This document shows positions 56,638 through 64,000 of a stretch of 64,000 nt of DNA, in pieces. How positions within the stretch are numbered: position 1 is the first letter of the stretch; every line of letters begins with the position of its first letter. The notes under the pieces were generated by a model. That model was not told where the DNA came from. It saw only the letters and a program-made list of their open reading frames with translations, and made no database searches. The DNA is from Xanthomonas euroxanthea (GTDB lineage: Bacteria > Pseudomonadota > Gammaproteobacteria > Xanthomonadales > Xanthomonadaceae), in contig NZ_UIHB01000002.1 in the NCBI RefSeq assembly GCF_900476395.1, forward strand, positions 124,001 to 188,000, in the 5' to 3' direction. A program made the translations under genes and the position numbers.

Positions 56638-59466
56638 TTATTCAGCGACTTGGTCGTTGAACGGATTGAGTAGCGCATCGGCGACCAGCTTCTGCTGTTC
56701 GACGATGTGGTCGGCCATATGGCCGGCGGCAGGCGAGGGCGAACGGGCACGGCCGGCGTAATGCAGGCTCTGGCCGCTGGCCAGGCAGAAGTTCAGGTGG
56801 TGGCGGATCTGATACCACGCACCCTGGTTCTGCGGTTCTTCCTGGCACCACACCACGTCGGTGGCGTTGGCATAGGCCTTGAGCTCGGCGGCCAGCTGCG
56901 CACGCGGGAACGGATACAGCTGCTCCACGCGCAGGATGGCGACGTCGTCCTGGCCACGCTTGGTCTGGTCTTCGAGCAGGTCGTAATAGACCTTGCCCGA
57001 GCACAGCACCACGCGCTTGACCTTGCGGGCATCGGCCTTGGCGTCGGGGATCAGATGCTGGAACTCGCCCTCGGCCAGTTCTTCCAGGCTCGACACCGCC
57101 AACTTGTGGCGCAGCAGCGACTTGGGCGTCATCACCACCAGCGGCTTGCGGGTGGTCATGCGCATCTGCCGGCGGATCATGTGGAAGCACTGCGCCGGGG
57201 TGGTCGGCACGCAGACCAGCATGTTCTCCAGCGCGCACAGCTGCAGGAAGCGCTCCAGACGCGCGGAGCTGTGCTCCGGGCCCTGGCCTTCGTAGCCGTG
57301 CGGCAGGAACAGCGACAGGCCCGCGATGCGGCCCCACTTGGCTTCGCCGGCGGCGATGAACTGGTCGATCACCACCTGCGCGCCGTTGGCGAAATCGCCG
57401 AACTGCGCTTCCCAGATGCAGAGCGCATTCGGGTCGGTGGTGGAGTAGCCGTACTCGAAGCCCATCACCGCTTCTTCGCTGAGCAGCGAGTCGATGATGG
57501 TGGCGTCCTCGGGGTTCTGCACCAGCTGGCGCAGCGGCAGGTAGTAGCTGTCGGTCTTCTGGTCATGCAGGATCGCGTGACGGTGGAAGAACGTGCCGCG
57601 ACCGGCGTCCTGGCCGACCAGGCGCAGCTTGTGGCCTTCGGCCAGCAAGGTGGCGTAGGCCAGGTTCTCGGCAAAGCCCCAGTCGCCGGCCTGGTCGCCG
57701 GCGGCCATCTTGACGCGGTCTTCGTAGATCTTGGCCACGCGGGCATGCAGCTCCACGCCTTCCGGGATCGTGGTGATCAGCTTGGCCAGACGATCCAGCT
57801 GCTCGCGCTTGACGCGGGTGTCGACCGGATCGGCAGCGGTGCCGACCAGGTACTTGGACCAGTCGATGGCGAATTCGTCCGGCTTGCGTGTCGCCAGCTC
57901 GGTGGTGTATTCGCCCGAATCGAGCTTGTTGCGGTAGCCGTCGACCAGCGCCTTGGCCTCGTCGGCGCTCAGCACGCCGTCGCTTTCCAGCTTGGCGGCG
58001 TACAGCTCGCGGGTGGTCTTGTGCTTGCGGATGGTCTGGTACATCACCGGCTGGGTCGCTGCCGGCTCGTCGGCCTCGTTATGGCCCCAACGGCGGTAGC
58101 AGACCAGGTCGATGACCACGTCCTTCTTGAACTGCTGGCGGAATTCGTAGGCCAGCTTGGACACGAACATCACCGCATCCGGGTCGTCGCCGTTCACGTG
58201 GAAGACCGGTGCGCCGATCATCTTGGCCACGTCCGTGCAGTACAGCGTGGAGCGGGCGTCGTCGCGGGCGCTGGTGGTGAAACCGATCTGGTTGTTGACC
58301 ACGATGTGCACGGTGCCGCCGACCGCGAAACCGCGCGCCTGCGACATCTGGAACAGCTCCATCACCACGCCCTGGCCGGCGAATGCGGCATCGCCGTGGA
58401 TCAGGATCGGCAGCACGGTCTTGCGCTCGGCATCGCCGAAGCGTTCCTGGCGCGACCGCACGCTGCCGACCACGACCGGGTCGACGATTTCCAGATGCGA
58501 GGGATTGAATGCCAGTGCCAGATGCACCTGCTTGTCGCCACCGACCGCGATGTCGGCCGAGAAGCCCATGTGGTACTTGACGTCGCCGGTGTGCGCGCGG
58601 TCGTCGTGGGCGTGCTCGAACTTGCCTTCGAACTCGTCGAACAGCTTGCGCGGGTTCTTGCCCAGCGTATTGACCAGCACGTTGAGGCGACCGCGGTGGG
58701 CCATGCCGATCACGATGTCCTTGACCTGATCGTTGCCGGACTGGCGAATGATCTCGTCCATCATCGGGATCAGCGCGTCGCCGCCTTCCAGCGAGAAGCG
58801 CTTCTGGCCGACGTACTTGGTGTGCAGGTAGCGCTCCAGGCCTTCGGCGGCGGTGAGCCGCTCCAGCGTGCGCTTGCGGCTGGCCGCGTCGCCGGCGATC
58901 TTGCCGCCGGCATCTTCCAGGCGCTTGTAGATCCACTGGCGCTGGTCGAACTCCTGGATGTGCATGAACTCTGCGCCGATGGTGCTGGCGTAGGTCGCCT
59001 TCAGGCGGGTCAGCAGATCCTTCAGCTTCATGCGCGGCTGGCCGCCGACGCCGCCGGTGCTGAACTCACTGTCCATATCCGCCTGCGACAGGCTGTGGAA
59101 TGGCAGGTCCAGATCGGGCGGGTTGACCGGCGGGGTCAGGCCGAGCGGGTCGAGCCGCGCGCCGAGGTGACCACGCGCACGATAGGCGGTGATCAGGCGG
59201 CCGACGTTGCGCTCGCGCTCGTCACTGGCGCCTGCGCCGGTTCTGGCATTGGCGGCCTGTTTGGAGGCGGCGAGGATGTGGGCAATGGCCGCCGAGTGCG
59301 GCACATCACCGGCATCGCGACCCTTGAAGCCATCGAAATAGCTCTTCCACTTCGGGTCGACACTGTCCGGGGCGACGAGGTACTGCTCGTACAGATCCTC
59401 GATATAGGCGGCGTTGCCGCCGGCGAGCTGCGATGACTGTGCGAACTGCTTTAGGAGATTATCCAC
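56638..59466 (-). CDS. sucA: 2-oxoglutarate dehydrogenase E1 component
   Basis: 942 aa from a GTG at 59466, giving the family-like start (V/M)DNLLKQFAQSSQLAGGNAAYIEDLYEQYL. A frame extension to 59541 has no family support. Thiamine-diphosphate enzyme blocks include MAHRGRLNVLVN, GDAAFAGQGVVMELFQMSQ, VNNQIGFTTS and the C-terminal EEPQNQGAWYQIRHHL. It decarboxylates 2-oxoglutarate and succinylates SucB. It is the first gene of the sucA-sucB-lpd set; no strong ribosome site precedes the GTG. Confidence 0.95.
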   Translation of the reverse strand: MDNLLKQFAQSSQLAGGNAAYIEDLYEQYLVAPDSVDPKWKSYFDGFKGRDAGDVPHSAAIAHILAASKQAANARTGAGASDERERNVGRLITAYRARGHLGARLDPLGLTPPVNPPDLDLPFHSLSQADMDSEFSTGGVGGQPRMKLKDLLTRLKATYASTIGAEFMHIQEFDQRQWIYKRLEDAGGKIAGDAASRKRTLERLTAAEGLERYLHTKYVGQKRFSLEGGDALIPMMDEIIRQSGNDQVKDIVIGMAHRGRLNVLVNTLGKNPRKLFDEFEGKFEHAHDDRAHTGDVKYHMGFSADIAVGGDKQVHLALAFNPSHLEIVDPVVVGSVRSRQERFGDAERKTVLPILIHGDAAFAGQGVVMELFQMSQARGFAVGGTVHIVVNNQIGFTTSARDDARSTLYCTDVAKMIGAPVFHVNGDDPDAVMFVSKLAYEFRQQFKKDVVIDLVCYRRWGHNEADEPAATQPVMYQTIRKHKTTRELYAAKLESDGVLSADEAKALVDGYRNKLDSGEYTTELATRKPDEFAIDWSKYLVGTAADPVDTRVKREQLDRLAKLITTIPEGVELHARVAKIYEDRVKMAAGDQAGDWGFAENLAYATLLAEGHKLRLVGQDAGRGTFFHRHAILHDQKTDSYYLPLRQLVQNPEDATIIDSLLSEEAVMGFEYGYSTTDPNALCIWEAQFGDFANGAQVVIDQFIAAGEAKWGRIAGLSLFLPHGYEGQGPEHSSARLERFLQLCALENMLVCVPTTPAQCFHMIRRQMRMTTRKPLVVMTPKSLLRHKLAVSSLEELAEGEFQHLIPDAKADARKVKRVVLCSGKVYYDLLEDQTKRGQDDVAILRVEQLYPFPRAQLAAELKAYANATDVVWCQEEPQNQGAWYQIRHHLNFCLASGQSLHYAGRARSPSPAAGHMADHIVEQQKLVADALLNPFNDQVAE

Positions 59467-59646
59467 GATGGTAAGTCGGGTCTGCTGTGGGGATGATTGT
59501 GCGGAAGCGGCAGGGCGAGATGCCCCATCGGTCGGTCTCAAATCTCGAAAAATTATACCCCCTTGCGCCAGTGAGGGGGCGTCTGCAAGCTGACCGAGCG
59601 GGTAGGTGCGGCCGCCTGGCGCCCAGGTGCGAAAGGCGCTGCGGTC

Positions 59647-60570
59647 TCAGATGCCGAGTGCGCGCGGTTCGTTCCAGAGCGCGCTGCGCTCCCATATCTG
59701 CGCGAATTCGCGCTCCAGCTGGCGGCTGCGCGCCGCGCCCGACAGCCAGGTTTCGCCATCGTCGAAGCGATGGCCTGTTGGACGAAAGTAGTAGGCGTCA
59801 TCGCCCACCACATAGGCCGACGCATAGCTGCTGTCGACCGGATCGCTGACCGCGCGGAAGCGGAACACGCTGGGCAGGCGCTGGGCCAGCCGCAGCAGCG
59901 CGCTGCTGCTGGCGCTGGCAATGGCGGTGTCCTGCACCAGCACCTGCACGCGCTTGTCGTGGCGGGCGGTGGCGAAGCGGCGCAGCGCATCGAGCACTGC
60001 GGCGTTGTCGAACAGCGGCGGATCCAGTGCCCGCGTATAGATCAGGACCTGGCGGCGTGCGGCGCACAGCAGGCCGGTGGTGGCGGCCTGCGCCGCGCGC
60101 AGGTCGTCCACCGCCATCGGGCCGTCGAGACGGCGGTGCAACGGCCCGTCAGGCCGATCGCCCGCCGTTGCGGCGCGATCGGGATGCGGGTCGGAAGAGG
60201 TGTCCGGCAGGAAGCCCAGGCGTGCGAACACCGCCCCCGCATCTGCATTGACGCGGGCCCGTAGGCCGGGCCAGCCGCGTTGTTGCGCGGTGGCGACGGC
60301 GGCTGCGAGCAACTGGTCGGCCAGGCCGCGGCGGCGCCAGCCCGGCAGGATGCCGAGCCTGTCGATGCGCCGATCCGCGGTCAGTCGCACCGAGCCGATC
60401 AGCTGGCCGTCCTCGCTGCGCAGGGCCAGGTGCAGGCTGAGCGGGTCCAGTGCGTCCCATTCGGCAGCGCCGCTGTCGCCGCTGCCGCAGGCCAGGCGCA
60501 GCGCACGCAGGGCCGCGGCGTCGGACGCCGGGTCCAGCGAGACGATCTGCGGGCCGGCCTGGGGGCTCAT
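59647..60570 (-). CDS. GNAT acetyltransferase fused to a C-terminal DUF7931-like domain
   Basis: 307 aa. Residues about 8-140 are a GNAT fold with an acetyl-CoA loop near LPGWRRRGLADQLLAAAV and the NADAGAVFARLGF closing segment. The C-terminal half (about 150-300) has IYTRALDPPLFDNAAVLDALRRFAT and VQVLVQDT, a phospholipase-D-like pattern I associate with DUF7931 from memory; no HKD motif is seen, so catalysis there is doubtful. The start overlaps the stop of the upstream ribosomal oxygenase gene (ATGA). Substrate is unknown. Confidence 0.82.
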   Translation of the reverse strand: MSPQAGPQIVSLDPASDAAALRALRLACGSGDSGAAEWDALDPLSLHLALRSEDGQLIGSVRLTADRRIDRLGILPGWRRRGLADQLLAAAVATAQQRGWPGLRARVNADAGAVFARLGFLPDTSSDPHPDRAATAGDRPDGPLHRRLDGPMAVDDLRAAQAATTGLLCAARRQVLIYTRALDPPLFDNAAVLDALRRFATARHDKRVQVLVQDTAIASASSSALLRLAQRLPSVFRFRAVSDPVDSSYASAYVVGDDAYYFRPTGHRFDDGETWLSGAARSRQLEREFAQIWERSALWNEPRALGI

Positions 60571-62069
60571 GCGCGGTTGTCGGACCCGTCGTCGCCAGCG
60601 TCCGTTGCCGCGTCGTCGGCGAGCTCGCTGTCGTCGTCCTGGTCGGCGTCGGCAGCTGGTTCGTCCTCATCAGCCTGGGTCGGGCCGTCGGCGGTATCGG
60701 CGACCTGCTCGACGTCGGCCTCCGCGTCGATCTCGTCGTCTGCATCCGGCGCGTCGGCCTCGGCGTCGTCCTGGTCTGCCGACAGGCTCAGGCCATGGGC
60801 CTGGTCGTCGTCGATGTCCTGGATGTCGTCTTCCGCGTCCTCGTGGGCGCGCTGGTAGTGGCCCTGCGCCAGCAGCTCCAGCACCACCTCGCGGCCGCGG
60901 TTGGACAACTGCGCATACAGCGTGCCGTCGATCTCTTCGGCCGCGGCCAGGCGCGCGGCGTCCTTGGCCGACAGCGCGAACTCCAGGCCGCTGCAGAACA
61001 GGGTGGCGCCACGCTTGGCGCGCCGCCAGGCCAGCCGCGACCAGGGGTGACGGTGCAGCAGCACGCCTTCTTCCAGCGCCTGCTCGACCGCCTCGCGCGG
61101 GATCGGTTCGGGGGCCGGCACCACGTCGCCGGAGGCGCGGTAGGTGGTCATGAAGCGGCCGAACCAGTCGCCCAGCCGATCCGGGTCGTTCATGCGCAGG
61201 GCGTTGAGCGCTTCGACCACGCGGTTCATCGCGGTGACGTCGATCTCGTACGGGTCGGCCGGCACCTTGAGGTCTTCGTCGTGATAGCGCACGGCCTCGT
61301 CGGCATCGGCGATCAGCGTATCCAGATAGTCGCCGATCAGCTCGGCCGACGACGGCGCGCGGGTGCCGATGGAGAAGGTCAGGCAGGCGTCCTCGGCCAC
61401 GCCGTGGTGCGGCACCAGCGGCGGCAGGTACAGCATGTCGCCCGGGCCCAGCACCCAGTCGTGGGTGGGCTTGAAGTCGCGCAGCAGCTTGAGCTCGACA
61501 TCGTCGCGGAACGCCAGCGGCGCGGCCTTGCGGCCCTGTTGCGCGCGGGCGTCGATCTGCCAGCGGCGGTGGCCCTGGCCCTGCAGCAGGAAGACATCGT
61601 AATGGTCGACATGCGCGCCGACCGAGCCGCCGGTGGCGGCGAAGCTGATCATGATGTCGTCGATGCGCCAGCGCGGCACGAAGCGGAACTGTTCCAGCAG
61701 CGCGCGCACGTCGGCGTCCCACTTGTCCACGTCCTGTACCAGCAGGGTCCAGTCATGGTCGGGCAGGCCGGGGAAGTCGGTTTCCTGGAACGGGCCGGTG
61801 CGTACGTCCCAGCCGTCGGTGGCGCGGTCGTGGCTGATCAGGCGTGCCAGCACGCCGTCCTCGCAGGCCAGGCCGGCCAGGTCTTCGGGCTGCAGCGGGG
61901 ACTGGAAGTCCGCAAACGCGTTGCGGATCAGCAGCGGGTGCTTGTGCCAGTAGTTGCGCAGGAAGCGCTCGACCGGCATGCCCAGGGGCTGGTCGCCGGT
62001 GGCGTGGACCTCGAAGGGCAGCGGCGCGCCTTTCCTGGCGGCGATCTTTTTTGCGGCGGTCTTTTTCAT
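60567..62069 (-). CDS. roxA: Ribosomal protein L16 arginine hydroxylase-like JmjC cupin with acidic tail
   Basis: 500 aa, versus about 373 for E. coli YcfD/RoxA. The JmjC/cupin domain has the Fe(II) ligands His153-x-Asp155 (GAHVDHYDVF) and a distal His at 221 (LVPHHGVAED), so 2-oxoglutarate-dependent oxygenation is expected. A winged-helix-type C-terminal region follows (about 310-405). Residues 408-500 are an added tail with 40 Asp/Glu among 93 residues and a single Arg. The N-terminus is basic (MKKTAAKKIAARKG). It overlaps the GNAT gene by 4 nt. Confidence 0.88.
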   Translation of the reverse strand: MKKTAAKKIAARKGAPLPFEVHATGDQPLGMPVERFLRNYWHKHPLLIRNAFADFQSPLQPEDLAGLACEDGVLARLISHDRATDGWDVRTGPFQETDFPGLPDHDWTLLVQDVDKWDADVRALLEQFRFVPRWRIDDIMISFAATGGSVGAHVDHYDVFLLQGQGHRRWQIDARAQQGRKAAPLAFRDDVELKLLRDFKPTHDWVLGPGDMLYLPPLVPHHGVAEDACLTFSIGTRAPSSAELIGDYLDTLIADADEAVRYHDEDLKVPADPYEIDVTAMNRVVEALNALRMNDPDRLGDWFGRFMTTYRASGDVVPAPEPIPREAVEQALEEGVLLHRHPWSRLAWRRAKRGATLFCSGLEFALSAKDAARLAAAEEIDGTLYAQLSNRGREVVLELLAQGHYQRAHEDAEDDIQDIDDDQAHGLSLSADQDDAEADAPDADDEIDAEADVEQVADTADGPTQADEDEPAADADQDDDSELADDAATDAGDDGSDNRA

Positions 62070-62174
62070 GATGTCACGGGTCCGACAGGAGGGCCGGCGC
62101 TGTGCGGCCGGCGGAGTGGCTTATTGTCGCCCAGCCCGCCATGCGATGCCTTGCTGGCTGCTGTGGCGGAGATT

Positions 62175-62402
62175 TCAGTGCACCTGTGCCTGCCATGCGT
62201 GGCCGGCATGCACGGGGGATGCCGGCATCGGCGGGTCAGTGGATGGCGAGCTGGCTGTCGCTGGGCGAAGGCACCGATGCAACCGTGTGGTCGACACGCC
62301 TGCCAGCGCTTGCGACGCGGCAGCGGTGGAAGCGGCAGCGGCCTGCCTCCCGCAGGCGACCGATGCCAGCAGGGACACGGACAGCAGTGAGCGCAATGCC
62401 AT
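62175..62402 (-). CDS. Possible small exported protein
   Basis: 75 aa. A strong AGGAGGAG precedes the ATG at 62402. The N-terminus MALRSLLSVSLLASVACGRQ is a clear signal sequence, with AxA-like sites at about residues 21-25; the Cys context is a poor lipobox. The remainder is Ser/Thr/Ala/Pro-rich. Another reading frame from about 62305 ends in a protein-like SDSQLAIH, so a frameshift or old start is possible. It lies between purB and roxA on the same strand. Confidence 0.45.
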   Translation of the reverse strand: MALRSLLSVSLLASVACGRQAAAASTAAASQALAGVSTTRLHRCLRPATASSPSTDPPMPASPVHAGHAWQAQVH

Positions 62403-62461
62403 GGCACTCCTCCTGACGGCTGGATGGAACGTCGCGATGCCGGTCGTTGACTGCCGCTGGT

Positions 62462-63865
<1,404 letters not shown>

Positions 63866-64000
63866 CTACGCCGCCCCGGCGCCGGCTTCGCCGATCGGCC
63901 GCACCGTGATCGCCTGGATCCGGTGCCCGGCCATGCGCCGCACCGTCAATGCGTGGCCGTCCAGTTCCAGGGTCTCGCCTTCTTCGGGCAGCCGCTGCAG
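63866..64000 (-). CDS. C-terminal end of a CorC/HlyC-type transporter-associated protein (5' part missing)
   Basis: The last 44 codons are visible: LQRLPEEGETLELDGHALTV then RRMAGHRIQAITVRPIGEAG and the end. This is the pattern of the CorC_HlyC domain (RLPxxGExxxxxGxxxxVxxxxxxRI) found at the end of CBS-domain membrane proteins of the CorB/CorC/TlyC group, involved in Mg/Co transport. The rest lies beyond the right window edge. Confidence 0.7.
   Translation of the reverse strand: MQRLPEEGETLELDGHALTVRRMAGHRIQAITVRPIGEAGAGAA

Overview
This window is high-GC, tightly packed chromosomal DNA from a Xanthomonadaceae gammaproteobacterium, almost certainly a Xanthomonas. Three things point there: the tmRNA encodes the tag ANDDNYGSDFAIAA; the gene order smpB / ratA-rnfH / omlA(bamE) / fur / recN / hrcA-grpE-dnaK-dnaJ is typical of the group; and a multidrug efflux operon matches the Stenotrophomonas SmeU1VWU2X layout. 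I see no phage, transposase, CRISPR array, rRNA or tRNA. Most of the window is core genome. The less ordinary parts are some regulatory DNA, a few fusion or degenerate proteins, and about 1.1 kb of repeat-derived intergenic DNA.

Layout. 0-15.4 kb holds housekeeping and envelope genes: two glycine-zipper proteins and an OmpA-like lipoprotein, a small membrane c-type cytochrome, tcdA, tatD, a glutaryl-CoA dehydrogenase overlapping a large DUF3857/transglutaminase membrane protein, a GST, asparagine synthetase, a flavin reductase, replicative helicase dnaB with a consensus DnaA box upstream, and a photolyase. 15.4-16.4 kb is gene-free and carries long palindromes and apparent dispersed-repeat relics. 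16.4-25.3 kb is a LysR gene divergent from an efflux operon (SDR, membrane-fusion protein, RND pump, SDR, outer-membrane factor) joined by short start/stop overlaps or short gaps. 25.5-28.8 kb has two diguanylate cyclase genes.

29.7-33.4 kb contains ssrA (tmRNA) and smpB, both on the minus strand. Between them, on the plus strand, lies a gene for an unusual protein that joins an alpha/beta-hydrolase to a subtilisin-type protease and has no signal peptide. 33.4-42.3 kb holds ratA-rnfH, bamE, fur, recN and the heat-shock genes hrcA, grpE, dnaK and dnaJ, with two sigma-32-type promoters. 42.6-44.6 kb is pdxY-tyrA, followed by a compact DnaA-box cluster. 45-53 kb on the minus strand is a transport block: an intact ABC exporter, an OxyR-like LysR, and a TolC/HlyD/ABC-like trio whose ATPase domain has lost all its motifs. 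A palindrome of OxyR-site geometry lies just upstream of that trio. 53-64 kb holds a LOG-family enzyme, the 2-oxoglutarate dehydrogenase genes sucA-sucB-lpd, a GNAT fusion protein, a ribosomal oxygenase with a very acidic tail, purB, and the end of a CorC/HlyC-type gene.

A recurrent feature is a family of GGGAATC heptad arrays. They usually occur as inverted pairs bracketing about 70-115 bp, and they sit in the gaps between genes, including inside the dnaK-dnaJ and sucB-lpd units. Starts were chosen by ribosome-binding sites, lipobox or motif position and neighbour overlap. Where the choice is uncertain this is stated.
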